64,000 nucleotides of DNA, taken from CAWGXG01 sp963826505 (GTDB taxonomy: Bacteria > Chloroflexota > Anaerolineae > Aggregatilineales > Aggregatilineaceae). Below, one piece after another: positions 44,580 to 53,732 of the stretch. The notes below the pieces were generated by a model. That model searched no databases. It was not told the DNA's origin and was given only the letters and a program-made list of their open reading frames with translations. Made by a program: the position numbers and the translations under genes. Positions within the stretch are counted from its first letter, which is position 1. Each line of letters begins with the position of its first letter. The DNA lies in the NCBI GenBank assembly GCA_963826505.1, contig CAWGXG010000001.1, forward strand, positions 310,001 to 374,000. Direction: 5' to 3'.

Positions 44580-45330
44580 TCAGTTCTGAATACGGGACAA
44601 GCGCAGGGCTCCCCGTTCCTGAGTCTGACGGCGGGCCGCGGCGACCAGTGTCGTCTGGCCGATCAACCCGTCGCTGATTTCGTAGACGTGCGGTACGTCC
44701 TTCGCGAGTTCGCGGTCGTGGGTCACAATGATGACCGTGGTTCCCCGCTCGCTAAGCTGTCGGAAGGCATCGAAGACGCGGCCGGCGCTCATGCGGTCCA
44801 GGTTGCCGGTAGGTTCATCGGCGATGATCAGAGCCGGGTTATTGGCCAGGGCGCGCGCCAGGGCAACGCGCTGTTGCTGACCGCCGGACAGCATATCCGG
44901 CATCTTATCAGCCTGATCGGCGATGCCGAAGTATTCCAGCAGTTTGAGCGCGCGTTGGGGGCGCTCGGCGGATTTCCACACATTGGCGAAATCCATCGGG
45001 GCGATGACGTTGGCCGCCACGGACAAGGTCGGCAGCAGTTGGAAGAACTGGAACACAATGCCCACATTCCGGGCGCGCCATTTGGTCAATCGGCGGGCAT
45101 TGACTTCTCGAGATTTCGAGATCGTCAATGGTGAGTGAGCCGCTGGTGGGCGTGTCGATCGCCGTGAGCATGTTGAGAAACGTGGTCTTGCCGCTGCCCG
45201 ATGGGCCAACCAGGGCGACGAAATCGCCTTTGCAGATATCCAGGTTGAGGCCGCGCAGCACGTTAAGCGGTCCGGCTGGGGTATTATACGTCTTGACAAG
45301 GTCGCGGACGGTGACAAAAGGTGCTTCCAT
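44580..45330 (-). pseudogene. MacB/LolD-type ABC transporter ATPase (one apparent frameshift)
   Basis: ATG 45330 follows AAGGAAAA. The frame shifts by an extra base near 45110; corrected, the protein has 249 residues: 'VRDLVKTYNTPAGPLNVLRG', Walker A 'GPSGSGKTT', Q-loop 'GIVFQFFQLLP', signature 'LSGGQQQR', Walker B 'ALIIADEPTGNLD' and H-loop 'IVTHDRE'. It is the counterpart of the ATPase at 13106 (both share 'TPNG/TPAG..LEVLRG' starts and 'NNP.LII' Walker B) but keeps the His that the other has lost. First gene of the inverted module. Confidence 0.8.
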
Positions 45331-45509
45331 GTGCGTTTTCCTTTCCTCTGTGCCTGGTTTACAGGATAGGGGAAAGAGCGCGCGCGGTCATCAGGCAGAT
45401 GGCTAGACTTCGTTATCACATGGCTTGGCCAGATGGCCAGGGTGGGGCAAACAGAACCGGACTGTCTGGCCAGGGCATGCAATCTTGACGCAATCACATC
45501 ACAGATTGC
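45331..45509. other. Divergent intergenic region, ABC-module side
   Basis: No gene is visible. TGGCCA recurs: TTGGCCAGATGGCCAGGG at about 45425-45442 holds two copies nine bases apart, and TCTGGCCAGGG follows near 45464-45474. This spaced repeat could bind a regulator of the ABC module. The remaining promoter and operator for the lacI-family gene are listed separately. Confidence 0.35.
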
Positions 45510-45538
45510 TTGACTCCGATCTGAGAGTATGTTACAAA
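45510..45538 (+). promoter_or_regulatory. Candidate promoter of the lacI-family gene at 45688
   Basis: TTGACT (45510-45515) and TACAAA (45533-45538) are 17 bases apart and predict a start near 45545, inside the operator at 45543. This repeats the operator-on-start-point arrangement of the first LacI gene. Confidence 0.5.
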
Positions 45539-45542
45539 TAGT

Positions 45543-45554
45543 AAAACGTTTTCA
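45543..45554. promoter_or_regulatory. LacI-type operator AAAACGTTTTCA
   Basis: The core AAAACGTTTT is a perfect 10-bp palindrome centred on CG, the usual LacI-family pattern. Nine of its bases (ACGTTTTCA) recur at 45666-45674 just before the regulator gene, 120 bases away, which would allow a repression loop. Confidence 0.6.
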
Positions 45555-45665
45555 CATCCTGTGATCTGGGTTGTGCGCGATTGCTGCCTGATGAGATCGT
45601 TTGCGCGGGAACCCAAAACGATATACAGGTTGGTTTCTGCGAAAAAACGGAACTGATTTATGAAT

Positions 45666-45674
45666 ACGTTTTCA
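45666..45674. promoter_or_regulatory. Second ACGTTTTCA operator-like site
   Basis: It repeats the 9-mer of the 45543 operator and lies 14 bases before the regulator's start codon, overlapping its ribosome-binding region. Confidence 0.45.
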
Positions 45675-45687
45675 TGTTGGCGTTGTG

Positions 45688-46738
45688 ATGGATAAGAAAT
45701 CGGGCTCGGTCACTATCAAGCATCTGGCAGCGCTGGCGCAACGTTTCTCCGGCGACGGTATCGCGCGTGATCAACAACAGCGGTTATGTCAGCGAAAAAA
45801 CGCGCCAGCGGGTCGAAGCTGTGATCAAGGAATTGGACTTCCGGCCCGATGCCCACGCCCGCGGCTTGCGCGGTATGCCCTCCGGTTTGGTGGCGCTGGT
45901 CATCCCCAGCATTTTGAATGTGTTCTACACGGCTCTCGCGGAAAGCATCGAGAATAAACTGCACCAGCTTGGCTATACCATGCTGCTCGGCGTCACCAAA
46001 GACGATTCCGATCTGTACCTCAATTACCTTGAACAGTTCCGCGACCTGAAGGTCGATGGCATCATCTGCGTGCCGCCTCCCCATGATAAGTGCCTGCCCG
46101 TGATTCAGGACATGGTCGACCAGGGGATTCCGATGGTTGAGGTCAACCGGCGGCACGAAAACTGCATCCTGGATGCGGTCTTGGCGGACAACTTCCAGGG
46201 CGTGAAGCTGGGGACCGAATACCTGCTCGATCTTGGACACCAGCGGATCGCGCTCGTGGTCGGCTCCCTGGAAACCAGCACCGGCAGGAACCGGCTGGAG
46301 GGTTTCCGTTGGACGATGGCGAATGCTGGGCTGGAGATCGATCCTGACCTCATCAAAATCGGTCATTTCAGCAAAGAGTACGGCATCCAGGCGGCGGAAG
46401 AACTGCTGCGCGTCGAGCCGCGGCCCACGGCCATTTTTACCACGAGCAACCGCCTGCTCGTCGGCGCGATGACAGTCTTGATGCAGCAGCAGGTGCGCGT
46501 GCCGGACGACATCTCGATTTTGTCCTTTGACGACTCTGAATGGCTGAGTTTCTGGCAGCCGCCGATCACGGCGGTTGATATTGCAGTGGACGAAATGGGA
46601 ACGTTAGCCGTCGAGCTGCTGATGCGTTGGATCAGCAGCGGCACATCCCCTGAAACGGCGCGGACCTATACGCTGAGTACCGCGCTCATCGAACGGCAGT
46701 CGTGCAAGCGGCTGAAGGCCGGGCCGAGAACGCCCTGA
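45688..46738 (+). pseudogene. LacI-family transcriptional regulator of the catabolic locus (one apparent frameshift in the HTH)
   Basis: ATG 45688 begins 'MDKKSGSVTIKHLAALAQ'. An extra base near 45742 interrupts the helix-turn-helix; removing it reads 'VSPATVSRVINNSGYVSEKT', the textbook LacI recognition helix, and gives a 349-residue protein. The effector domain is intact ('GLVALVIPSILNVFYTALAE', 'TTSNRLLVGAMTVLMQQQVR', 'ISILSFDDSEWLSFWQPPIT'). It probably represses itself and the isomerase/dehydrogenase genes directly downstream through the AAAACGTTTT sites. Effector unknown. If the shift is real the repressor would be lost and the locus constitutive. Confidence 0.8.
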
Positions 46739-46776
46739 CGTCACCGCCTGCACCCACTCACTTGAGGAAAACCACT

Positions 46777-47406
46777 ATGAAAATCGCTATCATCAACGAA
46801 ACCAGCGCAGCCGACCGCAACGCCGATATTGTGGCGGCGTTAGAAGGGCGGGGCCACACCATCATCAACGCCGGTATGACGAAGAATTACGCCAAACCCG
46901 AGCTGACGTATATCAACACCGGACTGCTGTCGGCTCTGCTCTTGAACCTTAAACGGGTCGATTTTGTGGTGGGCGGCTGCGGCACCGGCCAGGGCTATCT
47001 GAACTCGGTGATGCAGTATCCGGGCGTGTTCTGCGGGCACATCATGAATTCGATGGATGCCTGGCTGTTTACCCAGATCAACGGCGGCAACTGCATTTCG
47101 CTGATGCTCAACCAGGGCTACGGCTGGGCCGCCGACGTCAATCTGCGCTTCATCTTTGATCGCATTTTCAGCGTGGAATCCGGGGCAGGCTACCCGGCCC
47201 ACCGCCAGGAGTTGCAGCGCCAATCGCGGCAAACCCTGAGCCAGGTGTCCGCTATGACGCACTGCTCGATGGCGGAGATCGTCGCCACGCTGCCCGATGA
47301 TATCGTCCGTCCAACGCTGGAATACCCCGGCGTGTGGGACCTGATCGAGGTCGATTCGGTTGAGGACGCGGCTCTCAAGACTGTTCTCCTCAAACGCATG
47401 GCATAA
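46777..47406 (+). CDS. RpiB/LacAB-family sugar-phosphate (or sugar) isomerase
   Basis: The 209-residue protein starts at ATG 46777 after TTGAGGAAAA. It has the RpiB fold features: 'MKIAIINETSAADRNADIV', the active-site Cys loop 'VVGGCGTGQGYLNSVMQYPG' and 'NGGNCISLMLNQGYG'. Length exceeds plain RpiB (~150) because of a C-terminal extension, as in RpiB-like enzymes of tetrose or branched-sugar pathways (EryI/DerI/SqwI-type). RpiB proper interconverts ribose-5-phosphate and ribulose-5-phosphate; here the neighbours (ALDH, split transketolase) suggest a catabolic tetrose or modified sugar. Substrate not decidable from sequence. Confidence 0.8.
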   Translation: MKIAIINETSAADRNADIVAALEGRGHTIINAGMTKNYAKPELTYINTGLLSALLLNLKRVDFVVGGCGTGQGYLNSVMQYPGVFCGHIMNSMDAWLFTQINGGNCISLMLNQGYGWAADVNLRFIFDRIFSVESGAGYPAHRQELQRQSRQTLSQVSAMTHCSMAEIVATLPDDIVRPTLEYPGVWDLIEVDSVEDAALKTVLLKRMA

Positions 47407-47423
47407 GATTACGAGAGAAGACG

Positions 47424-48897
47424 ATGACCAATACACTATCCAATTACATTAACGGCACATGGCAAAAATCTGCGGCGGACAATTATCAACCCGTCGTCAA
47501 CCCGGCTACCGGCGAAACGATCGCCGAAGTCCCGCTGTCGTCTCCATCCGTAGTCGATCAGGCGGCTGAAGCTGCCGTCGCGGCGGCGGATTCCTGGCGG
47601 CGCGTCCCGCCCGTTGAGCGCGTGCAATACCTGTTCAAGCTCAAAGGGCTGCTCGAAGAGAACATCGACGAGCTGTCGCGCGCGATCACCAACGAGAACG
47701 GCAAGACGTTCGGCGAGGCCAAAGGCGAGATGCAGCGCGCTATCGAAAACGTGGAAGTCGCGTGCGGTATTCCGACCCTGATGCAGGGCACCATCTCCGA
47801 AGACATCGCGTCGGGCATTGACGAGCTGATGATCCGCCAGCCGGTCGGCGTGGCGGCCATCATCGCGCCCTTCAATTTTCCCGGGATGATCCCGTTCTGG
47901 TTCCTGCCCTACGCAGTGGCGACCGGCAATACCGTGATCGTAAAACCGTCCGAACGCTGCCCGCTCACGATGCACATCGCGTTCGAGCTGCTGGAAGCGG
48001 CGGGCTTTCCGCCCGGCGTGGTCAACAGCGTCAACGGCGGGACCGGACTGCGTCAACGCGATCCTCGATCATCCGTCCATCAACGCCGTGAGCTTCGTGG
48101 GATCAACCCCGGTGGCGCGCCACATCTACTCACGCGCCTCGGCCAGCGGCAAGCGCGTCCAGGCGCAGGGTGGGGCGAAGAACCCGATCGTCGTCCTGCC
48201 GGACGCCGATCTCGACATGACGACGCGCATCGTCGCCGACAGCGCCTTTGGCAACGCCGGACAGCGCTGCCTGGCCGCCTCGCTGGCGATCACCGTCGGC
48301 AGTGTGCGCCACGAATTCACGCAAGCTGTAGCCGATGCCGCGTCGCAGCGCGTCGTCGGATATGGGCTGGATGCAGGCGTCACGATGGGGCCGGTGATCA
48401 CGCCTCAGAGCAAGGCACGCATCCAGGGTCTCATCCAGACCGGGCTGGACGAAGGGGCCAAAGCCCTGCTTGACGGGCGGGAGGCTACCATCAAGGGCTA
48501 TGAGAAGGGTTACTTCATGCGCCCGACCATTCTTGAGGATGTGAAACCGGGCGGCACCATCGCGCGCACGGAGATTTTCGGGCCAGTGTTGGGCATGATG
48601 CACGTCGATACTATCGACGAAGCGATCGCCCTGGTGAATAGCGGTGAGTATGGCAACATGGCCTGCCTGTTCACGAACAGCGGCTCGGCGGCGCGCAAAT
48701 TCCGTTACGAAGCCATGGCGGGCAATATCGGCATCAATATTGGCGTGGCGGCCCCGATGGCCTTCTTCCCGTTCAGCGGTTGGAAGTCGAGCTTCTTCGG
48801 CGTGCTGCACGGCCAGAGTCATCACGCGGTCGAGTTCTTCACGCAGACCAAAGTCGTCGTGGAGCGCTGGCCGAAAGAGTGGACGCGGCAGTTTTAG
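47424..48897 (+). pseudogene. CoA-acylating methylmalonate-semialdehyde dehydrogenase-type aldehyde dehydrogenase (one apparent frameshift)
   Basis: An extra base near 48042 breaks the gene; without it the frame reads 'NGGTDCVNAILDHPSINAVS' and the protein is 490 residues. Family traits are those of MmsA/IolA: 'NYINGTWQKS', 'PFNFPGMIPFWFLPYAVATG', 'VSFVGSTPVARHIY', catalytic Cys in 'FGNAGQRCLAAS', and the C-terminal 'FFTQTKVVVERWP'. Such enzymes oxidise malonate or methylmalonate semialdehyde to acetyl- or propionyl-CoA; relatives accept other short semialdehydes, including sulfoacetaldehyde. It follows the RpiB-like gene by 17 bases. Sequence error is likelier than true inactivation. Confidence 0.82.
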
Positions 48898-48914
48898 GAT
48901 CTGTTTGCCCTGAT

Positions 48915-48949
48915 CTCCGGCTCTCCCGCCAACGCGCGGAGAGCCGGAG
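48915..48949 (+). terminator. Hairpin after the aldehyde dehydrogenase gene
   Basis: CTCCGGCTCTCC (48915-48926) pairs with GGAGAGCCGGAG (48938-48949) around an 11-base loop. It lies 18 bases after the stop and before a new promoter at 49035, so it probably ends the first transcript of the locus. Confidence 0.55.
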
Positions 48950-49034
48950 TTAATGCGCTGCGCCGGGATTCAATTCTGTGATTGCGCATAGTGCAACCAT
49001 GATTGCCTATTATCAACAAAATCGGTCCGAGTCG

Positions 49035-49063
49035 TTGACTCTGCCTCACCGGCATTGTATAAT
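49035..49063 (+). promoter_or_regulatory. Promoter of the IclR-family gene
   Basis: TTGACT (49035-49040) and TATAAT (49058-49063) with a 17-base spacer form one of the best sigma-70-type promoters in the window. Transcription should start near 49070, which rules out start codons before that point for the following gene. Confidence 0.75.
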
Positions 49064-49100
49064 GCTCAACAAATCAACGCAGCATGGCAAAGGATCGATC

Positions 49101-49847
49101 TTGTCGGAAATTCAGTCACTAGCGCGTGGACTTCGTATCATGGAGCTGATGGCCGCCAGCGATAACGGCGTCGGTGTCACCGAGCTGGCCAATGATCTGG
49201 GAATTGATAAGAGCAGCGCGTCCCGCCTGGTTCAGACGCTGGTCAATCACGGCTTTGCTGAGCAGGTCACGGTGAGCCGCCGTTACCGTCTCGGCCCGCA
49301 GTTGGTGCGGCTCAGCCGCAGTTTGCTGACGCGCATGCCGCTGCGCGATGAAGCGAAGCCCTTCTTGCGCCAGCTCGTCGATCGTACCGGGGAATGCGCC
49401 CATCTGGCCATTCTGACCCAGGGGCAGGCGCTGTATATCGATCAGGTCGAATCACCGGCCAGCCTGCGCGTGACCACGGGTGTGGGCACGCTGGCTCCCT
49501 TGCATTGCACGGCGCTGGGCAAATGCCTGCTCGCCTTCAACCCTGACGCGGTGCTGCCGGACGACCTGCCCGCCTTCACGCCGCGCACTATCACCGACCC
49601 GGAGACGCTGTCCATTCACCTGGAACAGACGCGCCAGCGTGGGTATGCAGTGGACGATGAGGAATACGATTACGGTGTGCGCTGTCTGGCCGCGCCGGTC
49701 TATGATTTTCGCGGAAAAGTGATCGGAGCAGTGGGGGTGTCTGGTCCAGCGGGCCGCATGGGGCTTGATCGCGTCTCGGAATTCGCGTCGATCGTGATGC
49801 AGGCCAGCCAGGCGTTGTCGGACCGGATGAGCTTTAAGAAAGCCTGA
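49101..49847 (+). CDS. IclR-family transcriptional regulator
   Basis: The 248-residue protein starts at TTG 49101 (AAAGGA seven bases upstream); earlier in-frame starts lie within or before the promoter. The N-terminal winged helix reads 'GLRIMELMAASDNGVGVTEL' and 'IDKSSASRLVQTLVNHGFAE'; the C-terminal effector domain has 'HLAILTQGQALYIDQVESPA', 'PLHCTALGKCLLAF', 'YGVRCLAAPVYDFRGKVIGA' and 'GVSGPAGRM'. IclR proteins sense small acids or sugars. It lies between two halves of the catabolic locus and probably controls the genes from 49941 on. A palindrome-like CAACATAGTTG near 49901-49911, upstream of the next gene, is a possible site. Confidence 0.9.
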   Translation: MSEIQSLARGLRIMELMAASDNGVGVTELANDLGIDKSSASRLVQTLVNHGFAEQVTVSRRYRLGPQLVRLSRSLLTRMPLRDEAKPFLRQLVDRTGECAHLAILTQGQALYIDQVESPASLRVTTGVGTLAPLHCTALGKCLLAFNPDAVLPDDLPAFTPRTITDPETLSIHLEQTRQRGYAVDDEEYDYGVRCLAAPVYDFRGKVIGAVGVSGPAGRMGLDRVSEFASIVMQASQALSDRMSFKKA

Positions 49848-49940
49848 GAATCCTACCAGGGCGGTTTCCGCATCCTGGTATTTTAATAGATTGATGTCGC
49901 AACATAGTTGTATTATACGCAACCTCAGGAGATTATTTAT

Positions 49941-51002
49941 ATGGACGAACTCAGAGTTGGGTTTATTGGCGCGGGTCGCATCTCCGATCTGCACGCGCTG
50001 GAATACCTGGCCAATGACCGCGCCCGCATCGTCGCCGTGTGTGACGTCGATCCCGAGATCGCCCGGCGGCGCGGGGAAAAATGGGGCGTGGCCGCCGACC
50101 ACATTTTCACGGACTATCACGACTTACTCGCCCTGCCCGAAGTCGATCTCGTCGAAATCCTGCTGCCGCACCATCTCCACCATCAAGCCACGCTCGACGC
50201 TGCCGCCGCCGGTAAGCATATCTCACTGCAAAAACCGATGGCGCTCAGCGTGAAAGAGGCCGACGAGATGATCGCCGCCGCCGAAAAGGCCGGGGTGATC
50301 TTCAAGGTCTTCGAGAATTTCATCTTCTACCCGCCCGTCTTGCGCGCCAAAGCCTTGATCGAAGCCGGGGAGATCGGCGATCCGCTCACGATCCGCATCA
50401 AGAGCAATTCCGGCACCAGCCCCAACATGTGGGACGTGCCCAACGCGGCCTGGGCCTGGCGTTTTACCGAGGAGCAGTGCGGCGGGGGGCCGCTGGTCTT
50501 CGACGATGGGCACCATAAATTCTCGCTGGCGTGGTATTTCATGGGGCTGGCGGAAGAAGTGCACGCCTGGATCGGAGAGACTGAAATTCAGCCCGGTTTC
50601 CTGCTGGATTCGCCCGCGATCGTCTCGTGGAAGTTCCCCAACAACCGCTTCGGCTCGCTGGAAGCGGTTAGCTCGCCCGAGCTGGTGCTGGACACCAATC
50701 ATTACGCCCAGGATGACCGGATCGAAGTCACGGGCACGAAAGGCGTGCTGTGGATCACACGCGGGCACGGCAAGATGATGGATGTCCCGCCGGTGGTCGT
50801 CTACCGCGACCGCAAAGTCTACGCCCATTCGGATATGCCAACCGGTTGGGAACACAGCTTCATCAACTCGACGCGCCATTTCATTGACGCGTATTTCGCG
50901 GGCAAGGCCCCCAGTCTCACCGCGTGGGAAGGCCGCGAGATCCTGCGCTTTGCGCTGGCGGCGCAGGAATCGGCGCGTAGTGGTCTGTCCGTCAAACTAT
51001 AG
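49941..51002 (+). CDS. Gfo/Idh/MocA-family NAD(P)-dependent sugar oxidoreductase
   Basis: The 353-residue protein starts at ATG 49941 after CAGGAGATT. The N-terminal Rossmann fold reads 'LRVGFIGAGRISDLHALEYL' and 'RIVAVCDVDPEIARRRG'; the family lysine is in 'ISLQKPMALSVKEAD' (EKP-like), and the catalytic domain includes 'GGGPLVFDDGHHKFSLAWYF' with the likely catalytic His. Members oxidise hydroxyl groups of inositols, sugars and sugar acids. Its place before a ThDP enzyme and a sugar-acid dehydratase suggests the first oxidation of the imported compound. Confidence 0.88.
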   Translation: MDELRVGFIGAGRISDLHALEYLANDRARIVAVCDVDPEIARRRGEKWGVAADHIFTDYHDLLALPEVDLVEILLPHHLHHQATLDAAAAGKHISLQKPMALSVKEADEMIAAAEKAGVIFKVFENFIFYPPVLRAKALIEAGEIGDPLTIRIKSNSGTSPNMWDVPNAAWAWRFTEEQCGGGPLVFDDGHHKFSLAWYFMGLAEEVHAWIGETEIQPGFLLDSPAIVSWKFPNNRFGSLEAVSSPELVLDTNHYAQDDRIEVTGTKGVLWITRGHGKMMDVPPVVVYRDRKVYAHSDMPTGWEHSFINSTRHFIDAYFAGKAPSLTAWEGREILRFALAAQESARSGLSVKL

Positions 51003-51044
51003 CGGAGCACGGCTTACGGTTCACAGGAAAGAAGGGTGTTTGAA

Positions 51045-52847
51045 ATGAAACTTACCGGCTCCGAAATCGTCACTGAAATGCTGGTGCGCGAAGGAGTCCC
51101 TTACGCGATCGGCATTCCGGGGCATGGCAATCTTGGGCTGATCGATGCGCTGCGGCGCTACCAGGACCGCATCAAAGTGATTATGCCGCGCCACGAACAG
51201 GCGGCCGTCCATATGGCCGATGGGTATTACCGCGTCACAGGCGAGCCGCTGGCCGTCTTCACGTCGATCGGCGCGGGCGCGTCGAATACCGCGATCGGTC
51301 TGGCGACGGCTTACGTCGATTCGATCCCGCTGCTGCTGTTGATTGGCGAAACGCATACCTACATGCGCGGCGTGGGCGTGCTGCAAGAAATCGAGCGCCA
51401 ATACTGGTCCGACATGCCGCGCATGCTCTATCCGACCGTCAAGCGCGCCTGGCACATCGACTCCGCTGTGCAAATTCAGCGCGCGGTTGGGCAGGCGTTC
51501 AACGCCATGCGCACCGGTCGTCCTGGTCCGACGCTGGTCACGCTGCCGATGGATGTCCAGGCGGACGCGGTGGACCTGCCCGAAGCGCCCGAACCACGTA
51601 CACGCCGTCCGCACGACCGTCCCGCTGGGGACCCGGCCGCGCTGGCCCAGGCCGCCGACCTGCTGATCCAGGCCAAACGCCCGGTGATCGTCGCCGGGGG
51701 CGGGGTCATTTTATCCGAGGGCTGGGAAGCACTGAAGGCGGTTGCCGAGCACCTGGGGGCGTGCGTCGTCACTACGATGCAGGGCAAGAGCGCCTTCCCC
51801 GAGGATCATCCGTTGTATGCGTGGCACATGGGCAGCAACGCCACCACCTGCGGTAACTACATGACCGCCCACGCGGATGTGCTGCTGGCCGTGGGCGTGC
51901 GTTTTGCTGACAAGGCCGCGTCGTCCTACAAGCCGGGCGCGTCGTTCAGCATTCCGCCCACCAAACTGATCCACGCCGACATTGATCCCGCCGAAATCGG
52001 CAAGAATTACCCGGTCGAGGTCGGCATCGTGGGCGATGCCAAAGCGATCCTGGAAGGCTTGCTCGAAGCGCTGCGCGCCCGCACCGCCGCCCGTGACTGG
52101 ACGGACGCGCCCTACACGCGCGAAATCGCTGAGCGGGTAGCCGGGTGGTGGCAGCAGAACCACGAGCTGCGCCATTCCGATCACACGCCGGTCACGATGG
52201 GCCGTGTCATCACCGAGCTGCGCAAAGGGCTGCCGCCGGAAGCGGTCATTTTCACCTCGTCGGGCAACATCCAGGCACAGGTCTTTCAGGAGATGGCGTT
52301 CAGCCAGCCGCGCACCTATGTGTCGGCGGGCGGCTTCAGCACGATGGGCTGGTCCTTCCCGGCGGCGATGGGTGCCAAGCTGGCCCTGCCCGGCGCGCCC
52401 GTCCTGGCGCTGGTAGGCGATGGCGATTTCCTGATGACCATTCAGGAACTGGCGACCGCCGTGCAGTACAACATCCCGGTGATCGTGGTTGTCCTCAATA
52501 ACGTCGGCTGGCAGGCCATCCGCGACTTGCAGGTGATCGCCTACGGCGAAGAGTCGGTCTATTCGACCATGTTCGAGGACGGCGACCAGCCGGTCACGCC
52601 CGACATTACGGCGATCGCGAAGGGGTTCGGCGCGCATGCCGTGCGCATCAACTGCCCGGACGAGGTCGGACCCGCTCTTAAGGAAGCCTTGAGCCTGGGC
52701 AAACCGAGCGTGATCGAGGTCATGGTCGACGACCGGCTCGGCACTTCTGGCGGGTTGGCCCCGGGGTGGTGGGACGTGCCCGTGCCGGAATATATGCAGT
52801 TACGGCGCGCGCAGTACAACCAGGAACGCAGCGACGAACGCATCTAG
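51045..52847 (+). CDS. Thiamine-diphosphate-dependent enzyme of the acetolactate synthase superfamily
   Basis: The 600-residue protein starts at ATG 51045 (GAAGGG eight bases upstream). The activating Glu is in 'MPRHEQAAVHMADGYYRVTG', the central domain carries 'KRPVIVAGGGVILSEGW', and the ThDP/Mg motif is 'LALVGDGDFLMTIQELATAV...LNN' (GDG with Asn-Asn about 26 residues on). 'GIPGHGNLGLIDAL' near the start resembles the GHGN of IolD, the C-C hydrolase of inositol breakdown, but overall it is nearer to acetolactate-synthase-like proteins. Carboligase, decarboxylase or C-C hydrolase activity are all possible. It lies 42 bases after the Gfo/Idh gene and 45 before the transketolase genes. Confidence 0.85.
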   Translation: MKLTGSEIVTEMLVREGVPYAIGIPGHGNLGLIDALRRYQDRIKVIMPRHEQAAVHMADGYYRVTGEPLAVFTSIGAGASNTAIGLATAYVDSIPLLLLIGETHTYMRGVGVLQEIERQYWSDMPRMLYPTVKRAWHIDSAVQIQRAVGQAFNAMRTGRPGPTLVTLPMDVQADAVDLPEAPEPRTRRPHDRPAGDPAALAQAADLLIQAKRPVIVAGGGVILSEGWEALKAVAEHLGACVVTTMQGKSAFPEDHPLYAWHMGSNATTCGNYMTAHADVLLAVGVRFADKAASSYKPGASFSIPPTKLIHADIDPAEIGKNYPVEVGIVGDAKAILEGLLEALRARTAARDWTDAPYTREIAERVAGWWQQNHELRHSDHTPVTMGRVITELRKGLPPEAVIFTSSGNIQAQVFQEMAFSQPRTYVSAGGFSTMGWSFPAAMGAKLALPGAPVLALVGDGDFLMTIQELATAVQYNIPVIVVVLNNVGWQAIRDLQVIAYGEESVYSTMFEDGDQPVTPDITAIAKGFGAHAVRINCPDEVGPALKEALSLGKPSVIEVMVDDRLGTSGGLAPGWWDVPVPEYMQLRRAQYNQERSDERI

Positions 52848-52892
52848 CCCTCGGATTGGCAGGTTGGCGGGGCATGGTATTGGGAGCCGGAT

Positions 52893-53732
52893 ATGCATCA
52901 TCACTCTGAAGCTTTGATTTATGACCTCCAGGAGAAGGCGCGCCAGATCAGGCTCGACGTGCTGGATATGGTCTACCGGCGCGGGGCCGGGCATCCGGGC
53001 GGGTCATTTTCCTGCGCGGAGATCCTGGCCGCGCTGTACTTCCATCACATGAAGATCGATCCGGAGCGTCCGCGCTGGCCTGAACGCGATCGCTTCTTGC
53101 TGAGCAAAGGGCATGCGGCGGCAGCGCTCTATTCGGTGTTGGCGCGGCGCGGCTTCTTCCCGGTGGAGGATCTGGAACGCTGGGGCCACCTGGGCGCGCA
53201 TCTCCAGGGCCACCCCGATCGCATCAAGACGCCGGGCGTGGAGATGTCGTCGGGCTTTTTGGGACACGGGCTGTCGATCGCGGTCGGGCTGACGCTGGCC
53301 CAACGCTTGAAAGGACCGCATTTCCACACCTACGCCCTGATGAGCGACGGCTGCATGCAATCCGGAGTCGCGTGGGAAGGTGCGCTGACCGCCTCGAAGT
53401 TCCGCACGAGCGAGCTGACCGTCATCATGGATTTCAACGACGTCCAACTTGACGGCGCGGCCCACGACATCATGCCGTTGGAGCCGCTGCTGGACAAGTG
53501 GCGCGCGTTTGGATTCGCTACGCTCGAAATCAACGGGCACAACATGCGCCAGGTGCTCGAGGCGCTCGACACCGCGTTGGAGATTCACAGCCTGCCCACC
53601 GTCATCGTCGCGCATACGACCAAGGGCAAGGGCGTTTCGTTCATGGAAAACACGGCCAAGTGGCATGGCGCGGTCCCCAATGACACCGAGTACGCGCTGG
53701 CCCAGGCTGAACTGAAAGGATACGAGGCATGA
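52893..53732 (+). CDS. Split transketolase, N-terminal (ThDP-binding) subunit
   Basis: The 279-residue subunit has the transketolase PP domain: 'RRGAGHPGGSFSCAEILAAL' and 'RDRFLLSKGHAAAALYSVLA', 'VEMSSGFLGHGLSIAVGLTL', the ThDP motif 'ALMSDGCMQSGVAWEGALTA' and 'TKGKGVSFMENTAKWHG'. The usual GDGE reads SDGC. It overlaps the partner gene by four bases (ATGA). Two-gene transketolases are common in archaea and anaerobes, and dedicated ones serve apulose-4-phosphate (AptAB) or sulfoquinovose (SqwGH) pathways, so a specialised substrate is plausible. Confidence 0.9.
   Translation: MHHHSEALIYDLQEKARQIRLDVLDMVYRRGAGHPGGSFSCAEILAALYFHHMKIDPERPRWPERDRFLLSKGHAAAALYSVLARRGFFPVEDLERWGHLGAHLQGHPDRIKTPGVEMSSGFLGHGLSIAVGLTLAQRLKGPHFHTYALMSDGCMQSGVAWEGALTASKFRTSELTVIMDFNDVQLDGAAHDIMPLEPLLDKWRAFGFATLEINGHNMRQVLEALDTALEIHSLPTVIVAHTTKGKGVSFMENTAKWHGAVPNDTEYALAQAELKGYEA

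Noticed and set aside
48960..49100. IclR-family start codon upstream at 48978
   Set aside because: It would lie before the -35 of the good promoter at 49035-49063; TTG 49101 with AAAGGA fits both promoter and family length.
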